Both the position numbers and the translations under genes were made by a program. Shown here piece by piece: positions 1-9,793 of a stretch of 64,000 nt of DNA; the first letter of the stretch is position 1, and every line of letters begins with the position of its first letter. The stretch covers positions 24,032 through 88,031 of the forward strand of contig JADGPL010000015.1 of the NCBI GenBank assembly GCA_017882455.1. Direction: 5' to 3'. Below the pieces are notes generated by a model. It was not told the DNA's origin. It saw nothing but the letters and a program-made list of their open reading frames with translations, and did no database searches. The DNA comes from Solirubrobacteraceae bacterium. GTDB lineage: Bacteria > Actinomycetota > Thermoleophilia > Solirubrobacterales > Solirubrobacteraceae.

Positions 1-71
1 TTGTGGCGGATGCGCCCGTCCGCACGCGGTGTTAGCTTCGGCGCAACGGTTTCACGAACGAGGAGGGCGAA

Positions 72-350
72 GTGACGAAGTCCGAGCTGGTTGACCAGGT
101 GGCAGATCGCGCCGACCTGACCAAGCAGGATGCCGCACGGGCGGTGGACGCGGTGCTCGCCACTGTCGAGGACGCGCTGCGCCGAGGCAGCGAGGTGACG
201 GTGTCCGGATTCGGCAAGTTCCACGTGAGCGAGCGCGGCGCGCGCGCTGGGGTGAACCCCCGTACGGGCGAGCGCATCCAGATCGCCGCCTCGCGCGTGC
301 CCCGGTTCACGGCCGGCAGTGGCCTGAAGAGCGCGGTGAAGGGCCGCTGA
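72..350 (+). CDS. HU-family DNA-binding protein
   Basis: A 92-residue histone-like protein that should bind and bend DNA as a dimer and help compact the nucleoid. It opens MTKSELVDQVA and has the family's helical N-terminal half, the central VSGFGKF turn (about residues 45-51) and the DNA-binding arm with the NPRTGE motif (about residues 63-68). Length matches HU/IHF proteins (about 90 residues). GTG start is preceded by a strong GAGGAGGG ribosome site. It lies directly upstream of pyrF, and the two reading frames almost touch, suggesting one transcript. HU versus an IHF-like specialised paralogue cannot be told from sequence alone. Confidence 0.93.
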   Translation: MTKSELVDQVADRADLTKQDAARAVDAVLATVEDALRRGSEVTVSGFGKFHVSERGARAGVNPRTGERIQIAASRVPRFTAGSGLKSAVKGR

Positions 351-412
351 CGGCTGCGCGGCCCTTCGGCGACACCCTGGCCGCGCGCGTCGCGGAGCGC
401 GAGTCGCAACTC

Positions 413-1285
413 GTGCTCGGGCTCGACCCCGACCCGGCCGACCTGTGGACCGGCGCTGAGGAGATCCCGGACGGGCTCACGCCGCGGGAGGCCGCCGGCC
501 GCGCCGTGCTCGCACACTGTCGCTCGCTGATCGACGCCACGGCCCACGCGTGCGTGGCGATCAAGCCCCAGCTCGCGCGCTTCGAGGTGCTCGGGGCGGC
601 GGGATGGGCCACCCTCGCGGAGGTGATCGCGCACGCGCAGCAGGCGGGCCTGCTGGTGATCGCGGACGGCAAGCGCGGTGACATCGACGTGACAGCGGGC
701 GCCTATGCGGGCGCGCTGTTCGCCGGGATCGACACGCCGTACGGGCACGTGCAGGGACTGGGCGCGGACATGGTCACGGTCAACCCGCTGATGGGGGCCG
801 ATGCGATCGAGCCGTTCGTGCGCGCCGCCCGCCAGACGGGGGCCGGGGTGCTGGTGCTCGTGCGCACCTCGAACCCCGGAGCTTCCGACTTCGAGGATCT
901 CGAGCTCGTCGGCTCCGGGACGCTGTGGGAGCGGATCGCAGAGATGGTGGACGAGCTAGGGCGCGCGAACGTGGGGGAGCAGGGCCTGAGCGACGTGGGG
1001 GCGGTCGTCGGAGCCACCGTGCCCGCGCACCTCGCTCGGGCCCGGGAGCTGATGAGCTCGGCCACCTTCCTGCTGCCCGGGGTGGGCGCCCAGGGCGGGC
1101 GGATCGAGGATCTCGCTCCCGCCTTCGAGCCCGGTCGTGCCGGCGGCCTGGTCACGGCGTCGCGCAGCATCGCCGCCGCCCATCGCACGGCCGGCGGCGA
1201 GCCTGCGGCGGCGGCGCGGGCGGAGGCCGAGCGCCTGCGCGAGGCCGCCTGGACGCTCTCCGATCGGATCGTCAGAGCCGGGTAG
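413..1285 (+). CDS. pyrF: orotidine 5'-phosphate decarboxylase, type 2
   Basis: Final step of UMP synthesis: decarboxylates OMP to UMP. The protein carries the type 2 (long, actinobacterial) family signature LGLDPDP at the first substrate-binding strand, the catalytic ADGKRGDID block (about residues 83-91) and the phosphate-binding LLPGVGAQGG loop near residue 222. The annotated GTG start leaves almost nothing before LGLDPDP. The same frame is open upstream to about position 302 and reads PFGDTLAARVAERESQLV immediately before it, which looks like the normal family N-terminus, but contains no ATG, GTG or TTG; CTG at 347 (overlapping the HU stop) is the nearest alternative. True start is therefore uncertain. 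Confidence 0.9.
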   Translation: MLGLDPDPADLWTGAEEIPDGLTPREAAGRAVLAHCRSLIDATAHACVAIKPQLARFEVLGAAGWATLAEVIAHAQQAGLLVIADGKRGDIDVTAGAYAGALFAGIDTPYGHVQGLGADMVTVNPLMGADAIEPFVRAARQTGAGVLVLVRTSNPGASDFEDLELVGSGTLWERIAEMVDELGRANVGEQGLSDVGAVVGATVPAHLARARELMSSATFLLPGVGAQGGRIEDLAPAFEPGRAGGLVTASRSIAAAHRTAGGEPAAAARAEAERLREAAWTLSDRIVRAG

Positions 1286-1288
1286 CGC

Positions 1289-1317
1289 CTCCGGGCCCCG
1301 GGGCCACGGGGCCGGAG
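1289..1317 (+). terminator. GC-rich hairpin after pyrF
   Basis: Arms CTCCGG(G)CCCCG and CGGGGCCGGAG pair over 11 base pairs with one bulged G and a 6-base loop, starting 4 bases after the pyrF stop codon. There is only a short TTG after it, so it is a hairpin of the kind seen after genes in high-GC actinobacteria rather than a classical U-tract terminator. Confidence 0.5.
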
Positions 1318-1420
1318 TTGGATGTGATGCGCGGCGGAGGGGTTCCGCTAGCCTGTGTGTCGTGCACGCCAGGGCACCGTTAGCCGTTCGGGCGCGCCGG
1401 AAGATGGGTACAGAGCCACG

Positions 1421-2380
1421 ATGATCATCACGGTCACGCTCAACGCGGCGATCGACAAGTCGCTCGCCGTTCCGAACTTCAGGCTCGGGCGGCGTCACCG
1501 CACCGTCGACCAGCGGACCATGGCCGGCGGCAAGGGCGTCAACATCGCGCGCACCCTCAAGGCCCTCGGCCAGCCCGTGATCGCCACCGGGTTCGCGGGC
1601 GGGGCCACGGGCACCCACATCGTCGAGCAGCTCACCGAGGAGTCGATCCTCAACGACTTCGTCCGCATTCGCGAGGAGTCGCGCACGAACACCTCCGTGC
1701 TCGACCCGACCACCGGCGAACAGACCGAGATCAACGAACGCGGGCCAGCCGTGTCCGCGCGCGAGGTCGAGCTGTTCCGCGACAAGCTCCTATACCTCGC
1801 CCGCGGAGCCGCGATCGTGGTCTTCGCCGGCTCCCTTCCCCGCGGCGTGGACGCTGACATCTACGCCTCGCTCGTCCGCGACCTCGAGCGACTCGACGTG
1901 ATCACGGTCATCGACACCGACGGAGAGCCCCTGCGCCAGGCCGTCCGCGCGGAGCCGGACGTCGTCTCACCCAACGTGCTCGAGGCCGAGGAGCTCGTGG
2001 GCCACGAGTTCGCCAACGAGGAGGAGCGCTCGCTGGCCGTCGGCGAGATCGTGGCGCTCGGCCCCAAGGAAGCGATCATGACGCTGCCCGACGGATGCTA
2101 TGCGCAGGTGTTCGTGGACGGCCAGCGGCGGCTCAAGCGCGCGCGGGTCGATCCGCGCGAGCCGATCGCCAAGCGCGGCTCGGGCGACGCCTTCCTCGCC
2201 GGGTATCTCGCCGCTCGATACGAAGGTCGCGCGCCCGACCAGTGCCTGCGCTTCGGCGTGGCCTGCGGCGCCGAGTCCACCGCCCGCTTCGGCGCCGGCC
2301 TGATCGACCCGCGCGAGGCGCGACGACTGATGGGCGACGTCGAGCTGTCCGTCGTGGACCTACCGGCCGAGGTCTCCTGA
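1421..2380 (+). CDS. PfkB-family sugar kinase (1-phosphofructokinase/tagatose-6-phosphate kinase type)
   Basis: A 319-residue ribokinase-superfamily enzyme that phosphorylates a sugar phosphate with ATP. The N-terminus MIITVTLNAAIDK, the first PfkB signature GGKGVNIARTL (about residues 36-46) and the second signature GSGDAFLAGY near residue 255 place it in the 1-phosphofructokinase/tagatose-6-phosphate kinase branch. The usual GAGD anion-hole motif reads GSGD here; the catalytic Asp is kept. ATG 1421 is chosen because homologues begin at this conserved strand, although the frame extends upstream to 1355. It is a single gene converging with the ABC transporter operon. Substrate cannot be assigned: no PTS or sugar transporter adjoins it. 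Confidence 0.85.
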   Translation: MIITVTLNAAIDKSLAVPNFRLGRRHRTVDQRTMAGGKGVNIARTLKALGQPVIATGFAGGATGTHIVEQLTEESILNDFVRIREESRTNTSVLDPTTGEQTEINERGPAVSAREVELFRDKLLYLARGAAIVVFAGSLPRGVDADIYASLVRDLERLDVITVIDTDGEPLRQAVRAEPDVVSPNVLEAEELVGHEFANEEERSLAVGEIVALGPKEAIMTLPDGCYAQVFVDGQRRLKRARVDPREPIAKRGSGDAFLAGYLAARYEGRAPDQCLRFGVACGAESTARFGAGLIDPREARRLMGDVELSVVDLPAEVS

Positions 2381-2391
2381 GCCACATCTCC

Positions 2392-2409
2392 GGGCCGGAG
2401 GGTCGGCCC
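2392..2409. terminator. hairpin between convergent genes
   Basis: GGGCCG and CGGCCC form a 6-bp stem with a 6-base loop in the 36-bp gap between the kinase and the convergent ABC permease. No T-run follows on either side, so support is only positional and structural. Confidence 0.35.
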
Positions 2410-2416
2410 TGCGCTG

Positions 2417-3292
2417 CTAGCCCCCGGCCACGTCTCGGCGCAGGAAGACCAGATAGCCGCCCAGCAGCGCCGGGACGGCGTAGAGGGCGCAGACCCAGGC
2501 GGAGTGGGCGATCGGGGCCCAGTCGGTGGGAGTGCGCAGCAGGCCGTGCCAGTTCTCGAACTGTTCGTTGAGCAGATACGGGTGGATGCCCGCGAGGCCG
2601 GGGATCTGCCCGATTATCAGCAGCATGATCACGAATCCCACCGTGCCGACCACCGCGGCCGCGCTGTTGCGGGTGGCGGTCGAGAGCAGCACCCCGATGC
2701 TCGTCACGGTCAGCAGCGGGATCAGATAGCAGGCGTTGGCGGCAAACACGAGCAGCAGCCCTTCCGGCGCCGAGACAACCGTGCCCGAGAAGGTCCGGAT
2801 GCTGTTGAAGCCCCACGAGGCAACCCCCGCGACGGTGGCGACGGCCGCCGACAGGAACACGGCGGCCACCGCATAGGTCATCGCGGCGAGCGCCTTGGCC
2901 GCGAACACCTGCCCGCGGTCGACCGAGCGCGTGAGGATCGTCTTCAGCGTGCCGTTGCCGTCCTCGTTGGCCACGATGTCGCCGGCCACCAGCGAAGCGA
3001 CCAGCGGCAGCATGAAGACCGACAGGAACAGCAGCATCAGGACCGGGGTGGCGAGACCGGACTGCGTGATCTGCGCCGCGAAGATGTTGTCGCGGTGTCC
3101 GCCGCGCTGGTGGATGTTTTCGACCACCACGAAGATCACCGGCATGATCGAGGCGAGCACGAAGCCCAGGTAGGTGCGCTTCTGCGCCGCGAGCTTGCGC
3201 AGCTCCCAGCGCCACACCGTCAGCGTCGAGGGGCGCCGCGGGTGCGCCCTGGCCTGGACACCCGCCGGAGGGGAGGCAGCGACGGCGCTCAT
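2417..3292 (-). CDS. ABC transporter permease (ABC-2 type)
   Basis: A 291-residue integral membrane subunit of an ATP-driven transporter, probably an exporter. It begins with a basic cytoplasmic segment (residues 1-45, including WRWELRKLAAQKRTY) and has about six hydrophobic segments, with a long extracytoplasmic or cytoplasmic loop after the first, as in ABC-2 permeases. Its ATG overlaps the stop codon of the upstream ATPase gene by 4 bases (ATGA), so translation is coupled. The three-gene order LolA-like protein, ATPase, permease points to a dedicated transporter, but the substrate is not visible; antibiotics, lipids or sodium are all possible for this family. Confidence 0.88.
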   Translation of the reverse strand: MSAVAASPPAGVQARAHPRRPSTLTVWRWELRKLAAQKRTYLGFVLASIMPVIFVVVENIHQRGGHRDNIFAAQITQSGLATPVLMLLFLSVFMLPLVASLVAGDIVANEDGNGTLKTILTRSVDRGQVFAAKALAAMTYAVAAVFLSAAVATVAGVASWGFNSIRTFSGTVVSAPEGLLLVFAANACYLIPLLTVTSIGVLLSTATRNSAAAVVGTVGFVIMLLIIGQIPGLAGIHPYLLNEQFENWHGLLRTPTDWAPIAHSAWVCALYAVPALLGGYLVFLRRDVAGG

Positions 3293-4317
3293 CCGATCTC
3301 GACCGTCCTCTGGGTAGCGGCTGCGACCGCCGGAGGGCTCGCGGGTGCACCCGCCGTGGTAGGCGCGCCCTCGTCTGGCCCGGCGGAGGGGGGCGTCCCC
3401 GCGTGGTCGTTCTCTGTGAGCCTGAAGAAGAGATCCTCGAGCGTCGCCAGCTCGGGCGTGAGGGCGAGAATCCCGATGCCCGCGCCGGCGAGGGCGAGCG
3501 TCAGCGGGCCGACGTCGCTCTCCTGTGCCTGGAAGCCGAGTCCGTGGGCGCCCGTGATCGCATGCTCGATGCCCGCCTGGGCGCGCACGATCGCGAGCGC
3601 GCGCTCGTCGTCGGTGGTGCGCAGCCTGTAGCCCGCGCCACCCTGGCGGCGAAGCTCGCTGAGCGCGCCCTCGTAGACCACGCGGCCGGAGTCCACGATC
3701 GCGACCCGGTCGCACAGGTCCTGCACCTCCGGCAGCTGGTGGCTCGAGAGCAGCACCGTGATGCCCTCGCCGGCGAGGCGGCGGATCAGCAGCCGCATGT
3801 CGCGCATTCCCGCCGGATCCAGGCCGGTGGCGGGCTCGTCGAGGATCAGCAGCCGTGGACGGCGCAGCAGCGCCGCCGCGATGCCCAGGCGCTGGCGCAT
3901 TCCGTGCGAATAGCCGCCCACGCGGTGCTTTGCGCGCGGGGCCAGCTCCACGATCTCGAGCACCTCCTCGATGCGCGAGGAGGCGCCGTCCCCGTCCAGC
4001 GCCGCCAGCAGGTCGAGGTTCTTGCGGGCGCTCATGTAGGGGTAGAAGCGGGGCGCCTCCACGAAACCGGCCACGCCCTCGAGGGCACGGGCACCCTCGC
4101 GCATCGGATCCCGGCCGAACAGCTCGATGACGCCCTCGCTCGGCGTGATCAGCCCAAGGGCCATGCGCAGCGTGGTCGTCTTTCCGGCGCCGTTGGGCCC
4201 GAGGAAGCCGTATACGTCCCCGGCGCGGACGTTCAGGTCGATGTGGTCGACCGCGAGTACCTCCTCGTAGCGCTTGACCAGCCCGCGAGCCTTGACCGGC
4301 GGCGCCTCCTCGACCAC
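3289..4317 (-). CDS. ABC transporter ATP-binding protein
   Basis: A 342-residue ATPase of the DrrA/CcmA type that powers the adjacent permease. Visible motifs are Walker A GPNGAGKTTT (about residues 40-49), the signature-like YSHGMRQRLG near residue 135 and Walker B LLILDEP near 155. After the nucleotide-binding domain there is a C-terminal extension of about 120 residues ending in an Ala/Pro/Thr-rich tail, also seen in drug-export ATPases. GTG start, one base after the stop of the LolA-like gene, and ATGA overlap with the permease show a tight operon. Role as exporter is inference from family. Confidence 0.92.
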   Translation of the reverse strand: MVEEAPPVKARGLVKRYEEVLAVDHIDLNVRAGDVYGFLGPNGAGKTTTLRMALGLITPSEGVIELFGRDPMREGARALEGVAGFVEAPRFYPYMSARKNLDLLAALDGDGASSRIEEVLEIVELAPRAKHRVGGYSHGMRQRLGIAAALLRRPRLLILDEPATGLDPAGMRDMRLLIRRLAGEGITVLLSSHQLPEVQDLCDRVAIVDSGRVVYEGALSELRRQGGAGYRLRTTDDERALAIVRAQAGIEHAITGAHGLGFQAQESDVGPLTLALAGAGIGILALTPELATLEDLFFRLTENDHAGTPPSAGPDEGAPTTAGAPASPPAVAAATQRTVEIG

Positions 4318-4318
4318 G

Positions 4319-5428
4319 CTAGAGGCCTCGGGCGAGCGCCTCGATCGCGCTCGGCGAGACCGAGCCAGCCAAGAGGTAGCGCACGCCCGAGCGCTCGAAC
4401 GTGAGCAGCGTCCCGAGCTCCGTGCGCAGCTCGCTTGCGCTGGCTCCGTTGATGCTCACCTTGGGCAGGCCTTCGAGTGCTTCGCCGGTCCTGCTGCCCG
4501 CCTTGGTCTTGCCTTCGAGCACAGCGATCGAGGACAGGCCGTGACCGTGCGCGGTCAGCTTGGGCTTTTCCTCTGTGGCGCCCGCCTGCTTGTGCGTGCT
4601 GCTTTGTGCGCTCTGGGAGGGGAGGGTCAGTTCTTCGACCTTGGCGCCCGCGGGCGGTGTCAGCTGGAACACGGAGTCGGGCACCGCTCCAAAGGAGACT
4701 TCCGTGGCGGCCAGTTCGATCACGGGAGTGGAGGTGGTCGAGGAGTAGATGGCTGCGCGCAGCGGGGCGCCGTTTGCGGCGTCGAAGGAGAGCTCGGCGC
4801 CACCGAGCAGGCTGCCGCCTTCGTTGGGCGAGACACGCACCGTGTATGCGGCCTGGCCTGCAACGTCCTCCGGTGTCGCGCCCGAGAGAGTCGCGTGTTT
4901 CTCGATGTGGGAGATCGCTTCTTCGATCTTCGCGAGGCTCGGCGCCTGGTGGCTGTCAGGCTTCGGTGTCGTCGTGCTCGTCCCCGCCGCGGGCGGGGTG
5001 TAGCGGTAGACCGTGTTGGAGGCCGCGTCGTAGATCGTGACCGTGTGCCCGTCGTAGATCACCTGCGTGTCGCCTTTTTCGGCCTGCAGCTCAAGGCGGG
5101 CGCGCCCGTCCTTGGCGATCCACAGCCTCCCGGTGGCACCGGTCACCAGCGGGCTCGACGTCAGGCCGCCGCCATGTTCGGAGCCGCTCGCCAGGTTGGC
5201 CCCTTCGAGCAGGTGGTTGGTCAGCTTGATGTTCGCGCTGACCCCTTGGACCGGTTCTGCGCCCGCTCCGCTGAGCGCGTCCTGCACCGCCTGGGCCAGG
5301 GGCTTGGCCGGAGGCTTGGGCCCGGAGCCGAGGGCCAGGGCGAGCGCCGTTGCGGACACGCCGATCACGACCACCAGGCCGGACACGAGCAGAAGGCGGG
5401 CGAGCGAGATGCGGCGAAGGATGTTCAC
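4319..5428 (-). CDS. secreted/membrane-anchored LolA-like protein
   Basis: A 369-residue protein starting VNILRRISLARLLL, with an N-terminal hydrophobic segment (about residues 8-32) acting as signal or anchor, followed by a large extracytoplasmic region. The body resembles the LolA/DUF2092 lipid-binding fold found in actinobacterial lipoproteins: short beta-strand repeats such as GRLWIAKDGRARLEL and TQVIYDGHTVTIYD. GTG 5428 is preferred over ATG 5461 because AAGGA lies about 10 bases before it and the signal segment then sits at the very N-terminus. It is first in an operon with an ABC ATPase and permease, so it may be an extracytoplasmic partner or sensor of that transporter (inference). 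Confidence 0.72.
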   Translation of the reverse strand: MNILRRISLARLLLVSGLVVVIGVSATALALALGSGPKPPAKPLAQAVQDALSGAGAEPVQGVSANIKLTNHLLEGANLASGSEHGGGLTSSPLVTGATGRLWIAKDGRARLELQAEKGDTQVIYDGHTVTIYDAASNTVYRYTPPAAGTSTTTPKPDSHQAPSLAKIEEAISHIEKHATLSGATPEDVAGQAAYTVRVSPNEGGSLLGGAELSFDAANGAPLRAAIYSSTTSTPVIELAATEVSFGAVPDSVFQLTPPAGAKVEELTLPSQSAQSSTHKQAGATEEKPKLTAHGHGLSSIAVLEGKTKAGSRTGEALEGLPKVSINGASASELRTELGTLLTFERSGVRYLLAGSVSPSAIEALARGL

Positions 5429-5587
5429 GGCGCTTGCACTTCCTTGCGATTGCCTACCCATCCACAGTAGCGCGGTGCCTATTGCCCCGCTAAATCTGTG
5501 AGAGCTCTCATGGCCCCCGTCGGATGGCCCCGTCGGCGCTCCGACGCTCGGGGCGCGGTCGATGGACCGTTCTGTTGCCCTACCCGA

Positions 5588-5593
5588 TATCTT
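5588..5593 (+). promoter_or_regulatory. -10 element of cytochrome c gene, leaderless
   Basis: TATCTT ends 9 bases before the ATG at 5603 and no Shine-Dalgarno sequence precedes that ATG. The spacing predicts transcription starting almost at the start codon. No convincing -35 was seen. Confidence 0.45.
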
Positions 5594-5602
5594 CTCGCGC
5601 GC

Positions 5603-6112
5603 ATGCTCATCGCGTTCCTGATCTTCTGGATCCTTCTCGGCCTCGGGGTCTTCTTCGTGGCGATGCGCGGCGGTGCCCGCGGCGCGCGTGAGTCTCTGCA
5701 CACCGAATCCAGGACCGGCAACCGTCTGATCACGCTCGGGGTCGTGGTCCTGTTCGCCTTCGGGCTGGCCGTCCCCGCGATCGTGCTCGCGTTCAACGGC
5801 GAGCACAAGGCCGGCGTGGCCGTCGGCGGGGTGAAGCTCAACAGCGAACAGCAGAAGGGCCGCGAACTGTTCGCCAAGTCGTGCGCCGTCTGCCACACGC
5901 TGGCCGCCACCAGGTCCGTCGGGCGCGTCGGCCCCAACCTGGACGTCCGCGTCGGTGTGGACATCGCGACCCCATCCGGACGCAAGGCCCTCGTGGAAAG
6001 CGCGATCGCCGAAGGACGGGCGCGTGGCCTCGGACAGATGCCCGCCCTGCTCTACCAGGGCAAGGAAGCGCAGGACGTGGCCAGCTTCGTGGCCGCCGTA
6101 GCGGGTCACTAG
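5603..6112 (+). CDS. membrane-anchored c-type cytochrome
   Basis: A 169-residue electron carrier outside the cytoplasmic membrane. Two hydrophobic segments (about residues 2-20 and 43-64) precede a single haem c domain with CAVCH (residues 94-98) and a probable axial Met in LGQMPAL near residue 148. It likely shuttles electrons to a terminal oxidase or in a quinol oxidase branch; no oxidase genes adjoin it. ATG 5603 is chosen because it begins the first membrane segment and follows a good -10; the frame upstream (from 5498) has no transmembrane or signal character. Haem attachment would rely on a cytochrome c maturation system; the CcdA-type DipZ at 28 kb could contribute. Confidence 0.85.
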   Translation: MLIAFLIFWILLGLGVFFVAMRGGARGARESLHTESRTGNRLITLGVVVLFAFGLAVPAIVLAFNGEHKAGVAVGGVKLNSEQQKGRELFAKSCAVCHTLAATRSVGRVGPNLDVRVGVDIATPSGRKALVESAIAEGRARGLGQMPALLYQGKEAQDVASFVAAVAGH

Positions 6113-6162
6113 ACCGCGCCGGTTTGGCCATTCGTCGATACCGGACCGCGCGGCCCATCGGT

Positions 6163-6168
6163 TAAGGT
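6163..6168 (+). promoter_or_regulatory. -10 element of glnA, leaderless
   Basis: TAAGGT ends 8 bases before the glnA ATG (6177), with no ribosome site between. This predicts a leaderless glnA transcript. No clear -35 or nitrogen-regulator site was recognised. Confidence 0.45.
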
Positions 6169-6176
6169 CCGCCTGG

Positions 6177-7514
6177 ATGTCAGACCAGCCGAAGACCGCG
6201 GAGGACGTCAAGGCCCTCGTACAGGAGCGCGACATCCGCTTCATCCGCTTCTGGTTCACCGACATCCTGGGACAGTTGAAGTCCTTCTCGATCAACGCCG
6301 CCGAGCTCGACGACGCGTTCGAGGCCGGGATGGGCTTCGATGGGTCCTCGATCACGGGCTTCAACGCGATCGAGGAGTCGGACATGATCGCGATGCCCGA
6401 TCCCAGCACCTTCTCGGTGCTGCCGTGGCGACCGGAGGAGCAGGGCGTGGGGCGGATGTTCTGCGACGTGGTCACGCCCGAGCGCACCCCCTATGAGGGC
6501 GATCCGCGCCACGTGCTGCGCTGCGCCATCCAGCGCGCGCAGGCGATGGGCTTCGACACGTTCAACGTCGGCCCCGAGCTCGAGTACTTCCTGTTCAAGG
6601 ACTCGCGCTCCACGGAGGTGCTCGACGAAGGCGGCTACTTCGACCTCACCACTCTCGACGCCGGCTCGGACGTCCGTCGCGAGACGGTGCTCGCGATGGA
6701 GCAGCTGGGGATCCACGTGGAGTACACCCACCACGAGGTGGGCCCCTCCCAGCACGAGATCGACATGCGCTACGCCGACGCGCTGAAGATGGCCGACGAC
6801 TGCATGACCTACCGGATCACGGTCAAGGAGTACGCGATGAAGTACGGCTGGCACGCGACCTTCATGCCCAAGCCGCTGTTCGGCGAGAACGGGTCGGGCA
6901 TGCACACGCACCAGTCGCTCTTCAGCGCTGGCAAGAACGCCTTCTACGACCCCGACGACCAGTACTTCCTCTCGGACGTCGGCAAGGCGTTCATCGCCGG
7001 CCAGCTCAAGCACGCGCGCGAGATCTGCTCGATCTTCGCCCAGTGGGTCAACTCCTACAAGCGCCTGGTCCCCGGCTTCGAGGCGCCCACCTACGTGGCC
7101 TGGTCCCGCCGCAACCGCTCAGCGCTCGTGCGCGTGCCGATGTACCACCCCGGCAGAGAGCAGGCCACACGCATGGAGCTGCGCTGCCCGGATCCGGCCT
7201 GCAACCCCTACCTGACCTTCGCGGCCCTGCTGCAGGCGGGGCTGGAGGGCATCGAGAAGGGCTACGAGCTGCCCGAGCCGATGGAGAAGAACCTCTACCA
7301 CCTCTCCGGCGAGGAGCGCCGGCGGCTGGGCGTCGAGCAGCTGCCGGAGAGCCTCGGCGAAGCGATCGAGATCACGGCAGAGTCAGAGCTCGTGCTGCGG
7401 ACGCTCGGCGAGCACATGTTCAACCGCTACGTCGAGATCAAGCGCCAGGAGTGGGACGACTACCGCGTGCAGGTCACCCAGTGGGAGCTCGACCGCTACC
7501 TGTCGATCCTGTAG
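6177..7514 (+). CDS. glnA: glutamine synthetase, type I
   Basis: Makes glutamine from glutamate, ammonia and ATP; central to nitrogen assimilation. The 445-residue length and FTDILGQLKSFSI, GFDGSSITGF, the metal/ATP-binding KPLFGENGSGMHTHQS (about residues 231-246) and the active-site RNRSALVRVP (about 313-322) are typical. The region corresponding to the adenylylation loop reads NLYHLSGEERRRLG, closer to the shorter GSI-alpha/GlnA2-like sequences than to the E. coli NLYDLP form, so adenylylation control is uncertain. It stands alone with its own promoter and converges with the 7554 gene. Confidence 0.96.
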   Translation: MSDQPKTAEDVKALVQERDIRFIRFWFTDILGQLKSFSINAAELDDAFEAGMGFDGSSITGFNAIEESDMIAMPDPSTFSVLPWRPEEQGVGRMFCDVVTPERTPYEGDPRHVLRCAIQRAQAMGFDTFNVGPELEYFLFKDSRSTEVLDEGGYFDLTTLDAGSDVRRETVLAMEQLGIHVEYTHHEVGPSQHEIDMRYADALKMADDCMTYRITVKEYAMKYGWHATFMPKPLFGENGSGMHTHQSLFSAGKNAFYDPDDQYFLSDVGKAFIAGQLKHAREICSIFAQWVNSYKRLVPGFEAPTYVAWSRRNRSALVRVPMYHPGREQATRMELRCPDPACNPYLTFAALLQAGLEGIEKGYELPEPMEKNLYHLSGEERRRLGVEQLPESLGEAIEITAESELVLRTLGEHMFNRYVEIKRQEWDDYRVQVTQWELDRYLSIL

Positions 7515-7524
7515 GCGTGGGCAG

Positions 7525-7547
7525 GCCGGGCCGATTGCCTCCCCGGC
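7525..7547. terminator. possible hairpin after glnA
   Basis: GCCGGG and CCCGGC can pair across an 11-base loop in the 39-bp gap between convergent glnA and the 7554 gene. There is no T-run; support is weak. Confidence 0.3.
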
Positions 7548-7553
7548 GAGGCG

Positions 7554-7862
7554 TCAGCTCTGGGGCGTGAGGTCCTCGACGATCTCGAAGAAGCCGTCGG
7601 TACCGACGGACTCGACGTAGGGGGCGATCGCCGCCTGCTGGTCCTCGTAGCCGACGAGCGCGGCGCTTGCCCGCAGCTCATCGAGGGTTCCCTCGAAGAT
7701 GCCGAAGCAGATGACCTCGTCCGGGTCATCCGTGCCGCGGAGCATGTTGAAGCGCCGCCAGCCTGCGGGCATCTGTCCGGCGCGCACAGGGCGCATGAAT
7801 GCCTCCCTGAACTGATCGAAGGTGCCTGCTCGCAGCTTGCGAACTGTGAGTGCGCAGATCAA
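7554..7862 (-). CDS. small dimeric alpha/beta-barrel-like protein
   Basis: A 102-residue cytosolic protein that resembles the antibiotic-biosynthesis-monooxygenase/ferredoxin-like barrel superfamily: an N-terminal strand ALTVRKLRAGTF, helix DQFREAF, strand VICFGIFEG and helix DELRA. No catalytic residues can be named. TTG is chosen as start because AACGACGAGGAGG sits about 5 bases upstream and no better codon exists. Monocistronic, converging with glnA and downstream of the YyaL-type gene with a GC-rich, hairpin-capable 56-bp gap. A second protein of possibly similar fold is in the ccr operon (33796-34152), with little sequence resemblance. Function unknown. Confidence 0.72.
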   Translation of the reverse strand: MICALTVRKLRAGTFDQFREAFMRPVRAGQMPAGWRRFNMLRGTDDPDEVICFGIFEGTLDELRASAALVGYEDQQAAIAPYVESVGTDGFFEIVEDLTPQS

Positions 7863-7918
7863 GAGAGCCTCCTCGTCGTTTGGATGGGGCGCCCGCCCCG
7901 GGCGGCCTCGGTGCGATC

Positions 7919-9793
<1,875 letters not shown>

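Noticed and set aside
5462..6487. N-terminal extension of the LolA-like frame to 6487
   Set aside because: It reads antisense to cytochrome c and glnA; the real protein begins at the signal segment (GTG 5428 or ATG 5461).
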